DNA of 64,000 nt from JAIVGV01 sp031425275 (GTDB lineage: Bacteria; Acidobacteriota; Blastocatellia; Pyrinomonadales; Pyrinomonadaceae): contig JANPJA010000057.1 in NCBI GenBank assembly GCA_031425275.1, positions 1 to 64,000 of the forward strand, given 5' to 3'. Each line of letters begins with the position of its first letter. Positions within the stretch are counted from its first letter, which is position 1. A program made the translations under genes and the position numbers. The notes below the pieces were generated by a model, which was not told the origin of the DNA, made no database searches, and worked only from the letters and a program-made list of their open reading frames with translations. Positions 37,363-46,385 of this stretch are shown piece by piece.

Positions 37363-38936
37363 GCTTGAGTTTCGCTTTTCAGACGATCCCGGCGCTTTCG
37401 CCCGACGTGAACATGCGGCTGCTGCTGCCGGAATTGATCGTCTCGCTCGCGGGCGTGCTGGTCATGCTGGCCGATGCTTTCACCCGAAAGATCGAGCGGC
37501 GCTGGCTGACCGGCGGGATCGCGCTCGCCGGACTCGGCGCGGCCGCCGCCGCCTGTTTCGCGCTCTGGGGCGACGCCGAGGCCCAAGCCTTCAACGGCAT
37601 GATCGTCTTGAACCGGCTGCGGCTCTCCTTCACGCTCGTCTTCCTCGTCGTCTCCGCGCTCACCGTGCTGGTCTCGATGATCTGGGTCGAGTGGGAGCAT
37701 CTGCCGGCGGGCGAGTTCCATTCGCTGCTCTTGTTCGCCACCGTCGGGATGATGCTGATGGCGTCGGGCGGCGATCTCGTCATTATCTTCCTCGGCCTCG
37801 AACTGCTCTCGATCGCGACCTACGTGATGGCCGGGTTTCGCCGCACCGATCTGCGCTCTAACGAGTCTTCGATGAAATACTTCATCCTCGGCTCGTTCTC
37901 GTCGGCCTTCCTCCTCTACGGCATCGCGCTCGTTTACGGCGGGACGGTGACGGCCGCGGGCGGCGCGGGCACGACCAATTTGCGACTGATCGCCGAGCGC
38001 GTCGGCGAAGGCCCCTACCCCGTGCTGCTCTACGCGGGCGCGGCGCTGTTAATCGTCGGGTTCGGATTCAAAATCGCGACCGCGCCGTTCCACGTCTGGA
38101 CGCCGGACGTGTACGAGGGCGCGCCGACCCCCGTCACGGCCTTCATGGCCGCCGGGCCGAAGGCGGCGGGCTTCGCGGGCTTCATGTCGGTCTTCCTCAT
38201 CGCCTTCCCCTCGGTCGCGGGTAACGCGGCGGCGTCGCAACTCCACGAGGCGTGGCTTAACGCTCTAGTCGTCATCGCGATTCTGACCATGACGGTCGGC
38301 AACCTCGCCGCCCTCGTCCAGTCGAACGTCAAGCGGATGCTGGCCTACTCTTCCATCGCGCACGCGGGCTATGCCCTCGTCGGCTTCATCGCGGCGGGGG
38401 CGGCCAACGGCGGGACGAAACAGCAGGAGGCGACCGGCGCGGTCGTCTTCTACCTGCTCGCATACGCCGTGATGAACCTCGGCGCGTTCGCCGTCGTCAC
38501 CCTCATCGCGCGGGGCGGCGACCGGCGGACGGAAATCGAGGACTACCACGGCATTGGTTTTAGCGCGCCCGCCCTGTCGGCCGCGCTCACGCTCTTCATG
38601 CTCAGTTTGCTGGGCGTGCCGCTGACCGCCGGGTTCATGGGCAAGGTGCTGGTCTTCCGCTCGGCGTTGGGTCAGACCGAGCAGGGGCCGCAGTATGCGT
38701 GGCTCGTCGTCGTCGCCGTCGTCAACACGGCCATCTCGGCTTACTACTACTTGCGGCTCGTCATCGTGATGTTCTTCCGCGAGCGCATGAGCGCGTGGGC
38801 CGCGCCGCGCGTGCCGGCGAGCATCGCGCTCGCGCTCGTGCTGACGGCGGCCGGCGTCCTTTATCTGGGCATCTTTCCGGGGCGGCTCATCGACGCCCTC
38901 CGCGTTGCGGAGACATCGGTCGGTCGGCTAAAGTAG
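37359..38936 (+). CDS. nuoN: NADH-quinone oxidoreductase subunit N
   Basis: The third antiporter-like subunit, 525 residues. FLGLELLSIATYVMAGF, PFHVWTPDVYEGAPTPVTAFMAAGPKAAG (split over a known loop) and KRMLAYSSIAHAGYALVG are diagnostic. It overlaps nuoM by four bases (ATGA), so it is translationally coupled. It is the last complex I gene, followed by a family B repeat. Confidence 0.97.
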   Translation: MSLSFAFQTIPALSPDVNMRLLLPELIVSLAGVLVMLADAFTRKIERRWLTGGIALAGLGAAAAACFALWGDAEAQAFNGMIVLNRLRLSFTLVFLVVSALTVLVSMIWVEWEHLPAGEFHSLLLFATVGMMLMASGGDLVIIFLGLELLSIATYVMAGFRRTDLRSNESSMKYFILGSFSSAFLLYGIALVYGGTVTAAGGAGTTNLRLIAERVGEGPYPVLLYAGAALLIVGFGFKIATAPFHVWTPDVYEGAPTPVTAFMAAGPKAAGFAGFMSVFLIAFPSVAGNAAASQLHEAWLNALVVIAILTMTVGNLAALVQSNVKRMLAYSSIAHAGYALVGFIAAGAANGGTKQQEATGAVVFYLLAYAVMNLGAFAVVTLIARGGDRRTEIEDYHGIGFSAPALSAALTLFMLSLLGVPLTAGFMGKVLVFRSALGQTEQGPQYAWLVVVAVVNTAISAYYYLRLVIVMFFRERMSAWAAPRVPASIALALVLTAAGVLYLGIFPGRLIDALRVAETSVGRLK

Positions 38937-38945
38937 GGCCGTGAG

Positions 38946-39018
38946 CCGTCAAACGTCAACCGTGACAAGCGAGCCTTCGGCACTCCCTTGTCACGGTTGA
39001 CGTTTGACGGTTGACGGC
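38946..39018. repeat. Palindromic repeat, family B variant, after nuoN
   Basis: The arms cgtcaaacgtcaaccgtgac and gtcacggttgacgtttgacg are about 20 bp, nearly perfect, with a central loop (aagcgagccttcggcactccctt). It ends just before the ATG at 39025. It may terminate the complex I transcript or stabilise it. Confidence 0.85.
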
Positions 39019-39024
39019 ATTTTT

Positions 39025-39597
39025 ATGGAAGCGGCTATGAGAAGTTTGGCCCGCGACGAGAGGCCGGAAGAGTTGCCGGCGGCACTTGAGGGTGGCCGCG
39101 CGCCGAATCTCGCGGCGCTGGCGGGGGCCGTCCGCGAGGAGTTGGGTGAGGAGTGGCCGCCGCGAATTTACGGCGAGCGGGTGCGCAGTTTACGCACTCG
39201 CTCCCACCCGCTGCCGGCCGCCGCGAAGAATGCGCGGATTGAAATCCATCACACGCTACTCGGCGTCGAGTTGAAAGTCGGGCGAAGGCGCGTCTCGTGC
39301 CCCGATCTCTCCACGGCCCGTTACCTCGCCGTCTTCGCGCGGGCCGGCTGCGTGGCCGTGGCCGTACCCTACGACATCTCGAAAATCTCGCACCTCGCGG
39401 ATCGGCTCGAACAGGGCTTCGAGCGCGCCCTGCTCGTCGGCGAGCACGTGGCGGAGGGCCGCTCCGACGCTTTCCGCAAACGCCTCCGGCGGTTTATAGT
39501 TGAGGAGGTGCGGCGCGAGGTAGAGGCGGCCGGGGCGGGCGAGGCCGTCCCGCAATTCAAACAGAGTACGCGGCAGCGACCGCCGCGAAGTATTTAA
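39025..39597 (+). CDS. Conserved-looking small protein of unknown function
   Basis: 190 residues, no signal peptide or membrane helix. The central part has alternating strands and helices with hydrophobic centres (IEIHHTLLGVELKVG, DLSTARYLAVFARAG, AVAVPYDISKISHLADRL), the last reminiscent of a nucleotide-binding or nuclease-like fold, but no catalytic motif is clear. It sits 17 bases before the glutamine amidotransferase-like gene and is likely co-transcribed. The frame is open seven codons further upstream in repeat sequence; I chose the ATG at 39025. Confidence 0.65.
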   Translation: MEAAMRSLARDERPEELPAALEGGRAPNLAALAGAVREELGEEWPPRIYGERVRSLRTRSHPLPAAAKNARIEIHHTLLGVELKVGRRRVSCPDLSTARYLAVFARAGCVAVAVPYDISKISHLADRLEQGFERALLVGEHVAEGRSDAFRKRLRRFIVEEVRREVEAAGAGEAVPQFKQSTRQRPPRSI

Positions 39598-39614
39598 ATC
39601 CGACCGCGAGGTTG

Positions 39615-40583
39615 ATGGAAGACAACAGGATGGAGACGCAGGAACTCATCGCCGCAATAGCGGCCCAAACGCCCATCGATCAGCCCGAACCGCTCCCCTT
39701 CCCCTTCAGCCAACGCACCTATTGTCCGTACGAGCCGATCGAGAAGCGGATCGAGACGTGCCGCGTGCTCATCGTGGACGATTTGTTGCGCGACGAGGGC
39801 GACCTCTCCGAAGTCGCGCGGCGCGATTGGGGCCGCCGCGCGGGAGCGCGACTCAACCGCGAGCGCAAGATCGCGCCGCTGGCGGTCGCCAACATCCGCA
39901 ACAACGTCGAGCGACTAGTCCGCCACCCGCACACGAGCGAAGTGCACCTCTCGGAAGTCGCCGAGGCGGTGAAGGAATACCAACCCGACGCCATCGTCCT
40001 CTCCGGCACGCTCTCCGACTTCGACTATTACAACCCGGAGCTGCTGGAAAACTTCTCGCGCTTCATCCGCGCGACGCGCACGCCCGTCCTCGGCATCTGC
40101 GGCGGACACCAACTCGTCGGCATCTCGTTCGGCTCTCGCGTCGAAACGCTCGACCACAAGGAGCAGCACGAGAACCGCGAGGGCCGCCCCTTCGAATACC
40201 AGTACCGCTTCGTCCGAATTTTGGATCGCGACGATCCGATCTTCGTGGGCGTCAACGAGCGCGACTCGAACGTGTGGCAGGACTACACGGTGGAGGCCGG
40301 CATCCTGCGGGTCTGGCAAAACCACGGCCTCCAGATCAACCTCCCCGACGGCTTCCGCACCATCGCGCACTCCTTCTTCTGCCGCAACCAGATGATGGTC
40401 AGGCGCGACGCGGGCCAGCTCATCTACACGGTGCAATTCCACCTCGAAAAATCTTTCGAGGACTGGGACAGGCGTCAGGCCACGCGCTGGCAACACCCCA
40501 ACGACTCGCGCGACGGCCGCGTCATCTTCGAGAACTTCTTGCGGATCGCGCTGGAACACCGCGGGGGCGGCGAGAGCGTCTAA
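39615..40583 (+). CDS. Class I glutamine amidotransferase-like protein
   Basis: A 322-residue protein with a GATase1-like fold, the family that splits glutamine to ammonia or hydrolyses gamma-glutamyl compounds. The nucleophile elbow ILGICGGHQ-like segment (VLGICGGHQLVG) supplies C162. VQFHLEKS gives the His276/Glu278 pair, with HLE in place of the usual HPE, so the triad is intact. An N-terminal extension of about 120 residues precedes the GATase core. It may start at ATG 39615 or 39630. The terminator between this gene and the YbdK gene ends the plus-strand unit. Confidence 0.8.
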   Translation: MEDNRMETQELIAAIAAQTPIDQPEPLPFPFSQRTYCPYEPIEKRIETCRVLIVDDLLRDEGDLSEVARRDWGRRAGARLNRERKIAPLAVANIRNNVERLVRHPHTSEVHLSEVAEAVKEYQPDAIVLSGTLSDFDYYNPELLENFSRFIRATRTPVLGICGGHQLVGISFGSRVETLDHKEQHENREGRPFEYQYRFVRILDRDDPIFVGVNERDSNVWQDYTVEAGILRVWQNHGLQINLPDGFRTIAHSFFCRNQMMVRRDAGQLIYTVQFHLEKSFEDWDRRQATRWQHPNDSRDGRVIFENFLRIALEHRGGGESV

Positions 40584-40609
40584 TCAGAGTCGGCGAATTT
40601 CAGTACGGC

Positions 40610-40652
40610 AAAGGGATGGGCCGGCGTTTGATAGCGCCGGCCCATCCCTTTT
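40610..40652. terminator. Bidirectional intrinsic terminator between convergent genes
   Basis: Perfect 17-bp arms (40610-40626 and 40635-40651) with an 8-base loop, AAA on the left and TTTT on the right. It serves both the GATase gene (plus) and the YbdK gene (minus). Confidence 0.85.
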
Positions 40653-40673
40653 CCGTCGTACGAAGCGCCGCCC

Positions 40674-41783
40674 TTAAGCCACGGGGACGTTCTCCATAGT
40701 CAACTCGATCAGCCGATCGACGACCGGCTTGAGATCGTTCGTCTCGTGAAAGACGCGCAACTGCTCGTCGGCCGAGGTGCCCCGATCCAGTATGGTGTGG
40801 ATGTGCTCCACTTCTTTACGCGAGCCGAGATCGTCGAGCACGTCGTCCACGAAGTCGAGGAGTTCGCGGATGAGGTCTTTCGTCGGGACTTCCTTCTGCT
40901 TGCCGAAGTCGATCATGTTGCCGTCGAGTCCGTAGCGCACGGCCCGCCACTTGTTCTCCTGAATCAGCATCCGGCGGTAGAGGCGGAAGCCGAGGTTGCG
41001 CTCGATCAGGCCGTCGAGCTTGCAGACTATCGCCTGAAAGAGCGCGGCGATGGCGATGGTGTCATCCACTCTGGTCGGGATGTCGCAGACGCGGAACTCC
41101 AGCGTCGGGAAGACCGAGTGGGGCCGCACGTCCCACCAGATTTTCCGCGGGCCGCTGATCGAATTCGTGTCGAGCAGCAGTTGGATGTAATTGTCGAAGG
41201 CTTGGGCGGAGCCGAAGTGGTCGGGGATGTCGGTGCGCGGGAACTTCTTAAAGACCTCCGAGCGGTACGACTTGAGGCCGGAGTTGTTGCCCAGCCAGAA
41301 GGGCGACGAGGTGGAGAGCGCGAGGACGTGCGGCAGGAAGTAGCGCGCCGCGTTCATGATGTGAATCTGCCGCTCGCGATCCTCGATGCCGACGTGGACG
41401 TGGAGGCCGAAAATGAGGAGCGAGCGCGCCACCATCTGCAACTCCTCGATGAGGAGCTTGTAGTGCGGGTCGTCGTAGATGTCCTGCTGCGACCACAAAG
41501 AAATCGGGTGCGTGGAGGCGGCGACGATTTCCATCCCCTGCTTGCGCGCGAGGTGGGAGACGATGGAGCGCAGCCGCGAGATGTCGGCGCGCGCCTCTTG
41601 GATGTTGCTACAGATGCCGGTGCCGACCTCGATCTGGGCCTGAATCATCTCGGGCTTCACCTGCTCGCCGAGCAGCATCCGGCCCTCTTCGAGAATCTCC
41701 TTGACGTGCGACTTCAGCTCGCGCGTCTGCGGATCGACGATCTGAAATTCTTCCTCGATCCCTAACGTGTACTTCTGGAACAT
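40674..41783 (-). CDS. YbdK/GCS2 family carboxylate-amine ligase
   Basis: A member of the glutamine-synthetase-like amidoligases related to glutamate-cysteine ligase. E. coli YbdK makes a weak gamma-glutamylcysteine bond; the physiological substrates of most members are unknown. 369 residues. The N-terminal YTLGIEEEFQIVDPQTREL is diagnostic, GTGICSNIQEARADI follows, and later come HVHVGIED and RVCDIPTRVDD. The ATG at 41783 has AAGGAGAG about 10 bases upstream. Its neighbours, a GATase-like protein and an ATP-grasp-like protein, suggest a shared amide- or peptide-bond pathway. Confidence 0.9.
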   Translation of the reverse strand: MFQKYTLGIEEEFQIVDPQTRELKSHVKEILEEGRMLLGEQVKPEMIQAQIEVGTGICSNIQEARADISRLRSIVSHLARKQGMEIVAASTHPISLWSQQDIYDDPHYKLLIEELQMVARSLLIFGLHVHVGIEDRERQIHIMNAARYFLPHVLALSTSSPFWLGNNSGLKSYRSEVFKKFPRTDIPDHFGSAQAFDNYIQLLLDTNSISGPRKIWWDVRPHSVFPTLEFRVCDIPTRVDDTIAIAALFQAIVCKLDGLIERNLGFRLYRRMLIQENKWRAVRYGLDGNMIDFGKQKEVPTKDLIRELLDFVDDVLDDLGSRKEVEHIHTILDRGTSADEQLRVFHETNDLKPVVDRLIELTMENVPVA

Positions 41784-41847
41784 GGCCGTCCGCTCTCCTT
41801 ATGCGGGGGACTGACCGGGCCGGCCGGACGGCCCGGATGTGTGCGGC

Positions 41848-42408
41848 CTAACCCGCAACTACTTCTTCGGATTCATTGTTATCGCCCCCGAGCGCGACAC
41901 GGATTTCGCGCCAGTCCGGCGTCCGGCCGCGCACTTTCTCTAAGTAGAAGTGCCGCAGCGCGCTGGCCGGCGTCGCCAGCGGCGAGTGGAGATCGAAGTG
42001 CGCGGCCCAGTGCCAATCTCGCCCGTCGCGCGGCCGGAGGATGTGGAGCGCGGCCCTCGACCTGCCTTTCTCCAAGAACCCTTCCGCGGTGTCGCCGTGC
42101 GCTGCGAAGCGTCGCGTGAACGAAGGGTGGGCGTCGAGCGCGGCCGAGAAATCACCGGCGGCAACGAACTCCAATCCGACGCCGCCCATGCCGTAAACAT
42201 TCGTGACGCGCCGCACCGAATCCCACAGCCCCAAACTCCCGAGACGGCCGACAAAAAGGAGGAGCGCTTGCTGCTTGTCGGCGGCGAGAGAGTCGAACGC
42301 CGCCTCGTCGGACGTGTGCTCGAAAAGCCCCGCGAGCCGCCCCCCCAGCGCGGCGCGCCTGCCCTCCGCGAGCCGCGCCCAACTTAAACTCTCAGCCGCC
42401 GCGCTCAA
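41848..42408 (-). CDS. Hypothetical protein of unknown function
   Basis: 186 residues, predicted soluble. There is an aromatic-rich C-terminal half (LHILRPRDGRDWHWAAHFDL, ASALRHFYLEKVRGRT), and it ends with a short acidic tail. No known motif. The start overlaps the stop of the upstream PilZ gene by four bases (ATGA), so the two are co-translated. It could be a protein specific to this group. Confidence 0.6.
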   Translation of the reverse strand: MSAAAESLSWARLAEGRRAALGGRLAGLFEHTSDEAAFDSLAADKQQALLLFVGRLGSLGLWDSVRRVTNVYGMGGVGLEFVAAGDFSAALDAHPSFTRRFAAHGDTAEGFLEKGRSRAALHILRPRDGRDWHWAAHFDLHSPLATPASALRHFYLEKVRGRTPDWREIRVALGGDNNESEEVVAG

Positions 42409-42740
42409 CTGCCCGCCAGAGCGCGCTCGATAGTCGCGCGATCCTTCTCCGAGAGGCCGTGGAAGCTGACGCCGACGCCGACGCCGGGGTTGCTGTAAAC
42501 CACTTCGGCGTTAACCACCACGTCGCCCTCGGCGAAGGGCAGACGGAGCGTGAGCAGCCCGCCCTCGGGTAGCTCTTTCTTCGTGTTCATGTAGAGTCCG
42601 CCCGCGCCGATGTCTTTCGTGCTGGCGATGCCGGTCGCGTCCGCCCCGTCAAAGTACACGTCCACGATCATGCGCGAGCGGTCGTGTCGGCGGCGTTCGT
42701 CGGGCGTCAACTCGTCGTCCCGGTCAGTCTCCCTGCTCAT
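42405..42740 (-). CDS. PilZ domain protein
   Basis: 111 residues, essentially one PilZ domain, the fold that binds cyclic di-GMP. The RxxxR part (ERRRHDRSRM) is near residue 15-24 and the second motif (D/N-x-S-x-x-G) is present as STKDIGAGGLYM near 41-52, slightly altered (G in place of S). The conserved beta-barrel segment VVYSNPGVGVGVSF follows. It may sense cyclic di-GMP for the neighbouring unknown gene, which overlaps it by ATGA. Ligand binding is inferred. Confidence 0.85.
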   Translation of the reverse strand: MSRETDRDDELTPDERRRHDRSRMIVDVYFDGADATGIASTKDIGAGGLYMNTKKELPEGGLLTLRLPFAEGDVVVNAEVVYSNPGVGVGVSFHGLSEKDRATIERALAGS

Positions 42741-42852
42741 GCGCGCTAATTCCTCGTGTCAGATGTGAAGCGATCACAAACCCTGCCGCCCGGCCCGCGC
42801 CACGGCTTTCGCCGGACAGCCTCGCCTTGGGCCGAACGCGGCCGCGGCCGGT

Positions 42853-44205
42853 TCAGACCCCTTCGATGATGAAGGTCGGCACCATCCCGCCGCCCGAGCT
42901 GACGTTCGCCAGCTCGGAATATGAGAGCCGCGTGAAGCCCGAGCCGACCTTGCCGTAAAAGAGCATCGGGTCGAGATCGACGAGCTGCTCTGCGAACTCG
43001 ATGCGCCCGTCGTCGGTGAGCGCGGGGAAGGTCTCGCGGGCGGTCTTGACCCGCTCCTGAACGATGTAGTCGCCGTCGGCCAGCGCGTGGCGCAGGGCCT
43101 CGGCCCACCCGGCCTCGTCCGCGCTCCACCCGATGTAGATGCCGTGGCCGCCGTAGTCGTCGTTGGGCTTGAGCACGAGGCGGTCGCGGTTGCTTTTGAT
43201 GAAGTCGAGCAGATCGATTTCCGCGCCGTCGTGCGTGGTTTTACGGTCGCGCACCATGCGCGTCCACGGGACGTGGCGGCCGATGGCCTCGCGCTCTTCG
43301 TCCGTGAAAAGTTGCGCGTGCCGCTCGTCGGTGAGCACGGCGAACAACGCCTTCTTGTGGATGAGCTTCGAGCGGAAACTGTTGACCATGCAGACCGCGC
43401 CCGCCCGGCAGGCGTCGAGCAGCGCGGGATGCTCGGCCATGATCGGCAGATACTCGTTGACGAGCAGCCGCTTATAAACGATGTCGATCTCGAAGTCGCC
43501 CGCGCGCAGGCGGCCCCGCGTGAACTCCAACTCGTCGGGCGAACAAACTTGCGCCGGGTGGCCCTGTCCCTCGAAGTACTCGCGGAACAGCTCGAACTCC
43601 TTCTGCGTCGGCAGACCCTTGAGATCGACGATGGCGATGCTCGGCTTGCGCCCCGGCTCGCGGCCGAGATATTCGCGGTAGGCGCGCAGCAAAACTTCGA
43701 GCAGCAGGGGGCGGCCGTGGAACCTGCGCAGCGGGTATCGCTCGGCGAAGCGGCGCATGACGGGGAGGGCGGAGAATATTTCGTAGGCCGCGTCGGCGTA
43801 GGCGATCCCGGCGGGGCTTTCGCCGTTCAGCTCGACGAAGCTGTAGGAGTCTTCGGTGAGAAAGGAGTCGAGCCGCGCGGTGGGCGAGACGGCGCGGTAG
43901 CCGGGGTCGATGGCGACCAGCTCGCGCTCGATATCGGTCAGCCCCAACTCGGCGAGCAGCGACTCGTCCTCGACGGCCGCGTCCTTCACTTTCTGGATCG
44001 CGCCCCAGACGGTCTCGCAAATTTTGGTGACTCGCTCCCAATCGGAGGCGGCGACGAAGTGCGGGCGCAGGTAGGGCGACAAACGGCGTCCGCCGAAGAT
44101 CAGTTTCGCCTCCCCCAGCCCGGCGTCGAGCATGGCGCGGGAAGACTCGGCTAACTCCGCGTCCTCCAGCAGCTCGTGATAGTAAGCGACGGCTTCTTGC
44201 AGCAT
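42853..44205 (-). CDS. ATP-grasp-like carboxylate-amine ligase family protein
   Basis: 450 residues from the ATG at 44205. It looks like a member of the circularly permuted ATP-grasp group of amidoligases: KPSIAIVDLKGLPT near the middle, then VCMVNSFRSKLIHKKALFAVL, then LVLKPNDDYGGHGIYIG, the last fitting the ATP-binding lysine and glycine loop, and VQERVKT. An upstream in-frame TTG at 44382 is excluded because a strong terminator of the preceding gene lies at 44309-44343. The partners at 39615 (GATase-like) and 40674 (YbdK) belong to the same broad amidoligase context described by Iyer and Aravind. Function is inferred. Confidence 0.75.
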   Translation of the reverse strand: MLQEAVAYYHELLEDAELAESSRAMLDAGLGEAKLIFGGRRLSPYLRPHFVAASDWERVTKICETVWGAIQKVKDAAVEDESLLAELGLTDIERELVAIDPGYRAVSPTARLDSFLTEDSYSFVELNGESPAGIAYADAAYEIFSALPVMRRFAERYPLRRFHGRPLLLEVLLRAYREYLGREPGRKPSIAIVDLKGLPTQKEFELFREYFEGQGHPAQVCSPDELEFTRGRLRAGDFEIDIVYKRLLVNEYLPIMAEHPALLDACRAGAVCMVNSFRSKLIHKKALFAVLTDERHAQLFTDEEREAIGRHVPWTRMVRDRKTTHDGAEIDLLDFIKSNRDRLVLKPNDDYGGHGIYIGWSADEAGWAEALRHALADGDYIVQERVKTARETFPALTDDGRIEFAEQLVDLDPMLFYGKVGSGFTRLSYSELANVSSGGGMVPTFIIEGV

Positions 44206-44308
44206 CTGTCCGGCCCGGATCGTGCTCGGCGTGGGTTTGATTTCGAGAGCTTTGACGCCGGGTAGAGTAACACATTTCGCGCCCGCGCGCGGGGGCAAAA
44301 CTCGCGGC

Positions 44309-44343
44309 AAAAAAAGAGGCGGGCGCGACCCTCGCCGCCCGCC
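44309..44343 (-). terminator. Intrinsic terminator after the PDZ protein gene
   Basis: On the minus strand GGCGGGC (44343-44337) pairs with GCCCGCC (44324-44318), followed by TC and seven T (44315-44309). It shows that the ATP-grasp-like gene cannot start at 44382. Confidence 0.85.
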
Positions 44344-44378
44344 GACCCCGTCTATATTTCCGCGCCTCGGCCGCAGAC

Positions 44379-46385
44379 TCAACGCACGGGCCGCTTAAGC
44401 TTCAACGTCTGTTTCTTGCCTTCGCGCAGGACGCCGAGCGTCACCTCGGGGCTGGCCGGCCCCGTGCTTTTCCGCCACTCGAAGCTCGGCCGCCCTTCGA
44501 TAGTCTCGACCAGATCGCCGCTCCGCAGCCCGGACTGATCGGCCGCGCTGCCGGGAATGACGGAGTAAACCATCAACCCGTCGAAGCTGATCGTCGCCCC
44601 TTCGGAAGTGTTCGTCCCTACGAAATACATCGCCTCCGCGCCGTAGGGGAAGAGCGGCTGCGCGGCCGGCCCCGTGCGACCCGTGCCCGCCGCGCTCAAG
44701 CGCGCGGCGGCTTCGCCGAGCCGCGTGGTCAAGAGCATGAGGTTGGCGGTGGCGTCGCGCAGTCGCACCCGGTTCTCGTCCACCTGCCGGCGCAGGGCCG
44801 CGACTTGGCTGACGGCCTGTTCATGACGCGCCAGCGCCGCCTTGTCTCCACCCCGGACGGCGAGGGATGTCTGAACTATCGTCTCGTCGAGCGCGCGCAA
44901 ATTCTCATCCACTTGGCGGATGCTTTCGTTGAGCCGTCGCATCAGTAAATCTGCGCGCCGCAACTCCGTCTCGGCGGCGCGGGCCTCGGCGTGCGCGGTC
45001 TCGAACGCGGGGTTTTGCGACTCGCTCAACTCCACCCGCAAAAGCATGGGGGAGTTTCGCGCGCGGAGGATCGAGAACCCGGCGCGTCGGTTCCCTCCCA
45101 CTTCGCGCAAAATCCACGACATGTCTTCGACATCGCGCACCTCGTGGTTCTCGATGCGCTCGATCACGTCGCCGGGCCGGAGTCCGGCGCGCGCGGCCGG
45201 ACTGTTCGGCGCGACCGCGGTCAGAACTACACCCTTCTGACGGCGCATCAATTCCCCGGCCTGTTCGCGGGGCCACCCTTGCGCGAGCAAAAATTTCTGA
45301 TTCGAGTCGGCGACCGAATCGCCGCGCGCGCCGAGCCACGGCTGCGGGACGCTCGCGCGCCGAGACTGCACGCGGGCCGCCGCGGCGCGCACCGCTTCGG
45401 CCGACAGCAGACGGCTCTCGCGCCCCCCGCTACCTTCGACGATGCCGACGAGCGCGCCCGCGTCGCTCAACACCACACCGCCCGCCCACTCCGGCGAGGC
45501 CCGCTCGACTTCAATCGTAAAAGCCGCCGCGCGTCCCGTCGGCGTGCGCCTGACTTCCTTGAGCCGGCCGTCGATCTCGCCGAGGCTCATGTAAAGCACG
45601 CCCGCGTCGCCGACCGGGCCGTCCGGGTTTTCGCTCGCGGCCGGTGCGGGATCGGGCCGCGCCTCGGCAGCCGCGGCGGCGGCGGCCGGCAGAGGCGCGA
45701 CGACGCGGACACGCTGGCCGATGACGAGCGGGGCTGCACTGGTCTCGGCCCCGCGGTCGAAGACGCTGGCGGCGGCTTCGAGTAGGGAGAGGCCGGTGCC
45801 CGCGTCGAAGCCTATGAATCTCGCGCCGATCCGTTCACCGTCCGCCTTGACCAGCACGAGTGTTGATTCGTCGCCGCCCGGCCCCGTGCCCGCCTCGCGG
45901 TAAAGTGCGGGGAGGCTCAGCATCTCCGCCTCCGCGCGCGGGAGTCGCGCCACCACCGAACGGCCGTCGCCGAGGACGAAGCCCGCGACGATGTTGGTGC
46001 GGACGAAACTTTCGTCGAACGTCGCGGCGATGGGGGCGTCCGGCGGCGCGACGAGCGCGCGCAATCTCCACCCGCGCAGGCGGTGGACAACTGCGACGAC
46101 CGGTTGCGGGATGGTCGCGTTGCGGCGCGACGAGCGCGCACCAGCCGGCTGCGAAGATCGGGGGGCCTGAGTCGCGTGGTTGGCCGGCATAGCCACACCC
46201 GGCGGGCTTGCCCCTTGCGCCCGCGCGTCAAGGGCGGTCACGAAGAACGCGGCGAACAGACAAGGGCCGACTCGTAGCGTGAGAGCCGTCAAGCAGTCGT
46301 GCCGCGAACGCCGCGCGCCGGCGGGAACCAACGCGCGGGTCATCCATGCAATTCTGTTTTGTAGCCGCTTAAACACTTTTACCAA
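44379..46385 (-). CDS. Double-PDZ exported protein with degenerate trypsin-like domain
   Basis: Up to 668 residues (TTG at 46385; an ATG at 46343 is an alternative). An export signal ends near DARAQG. A DegP/HtrA-like beta-barrel at about 75-340 has lost its catalytic site: the usual GNSGGP region reads GVVLSDAGALVGIVEG, so it has no nucleophile serine there. PDZ1 is at about 345-440 (GVVLTAVAPNSPAARAGLRPGD), a coiled coil at about 455-545 follows, and PDZ2 is at about 590-668 (VIPGSAADQSGLRSGD). It overlaps the anti-sigma gene, suggesting coupled expression. A role in envelope-stress sensing is inferred. Confidence 0.85.
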   Translation of the reverse strand: MVKVFKRLQNRIAWMTRALVPAGARRSRHDCLTALTLRVGPCLFAAFFVTALDARAQGASPPGVAMPANHATQAPRSSQPAGARSSRRNATIPQPVVAVVHRLRGWRLRALVAPPDAPIAATFDESFVRTNIVAGFVLGDGRSVVARLPRAEAEMLSLPALYREAGTGPGGDESTLVLVKADGERIGARFIGFDAGTGLSLLEAAASVFDRGAETSAAPLVIGQRVRVVAPLPAAAAAAAEARPDPAPAASENPDGPVGDAGVLYMSLGEIDGRLKEVRRTPTGRAAAFTIEVERASPEWAGGVVLSDAGALVGIVEGSGGRESRLLSAEAVRAAAARVQSRRASVPQPWLGARGDSVADSNQKFLLAQGWPREQAGELMRRQKGVVLTAVAPNSPAARAGLRPGDVIERIENHEVRDVEDMSWILREVGGNRRAGFSILRARNSPMLLRVELSESQNPAFETAHAEARAAETELRRADLLMRRLNESIRQVDENLRALDETIVQTSLAVRGGDKAALARHEQAVSQVAALRRQVDENRVRLRDATANLMLLTTRLGEAAARLSAAGTGRTGPAAQPLFPYGAEAMYFVGTNTSEGATISFDGLMVYSVIPGSAADQSGLRSGDLVETIEGRPSFEWRKSTGPASPEVTLGVLREGKKQTLKLKRPVR

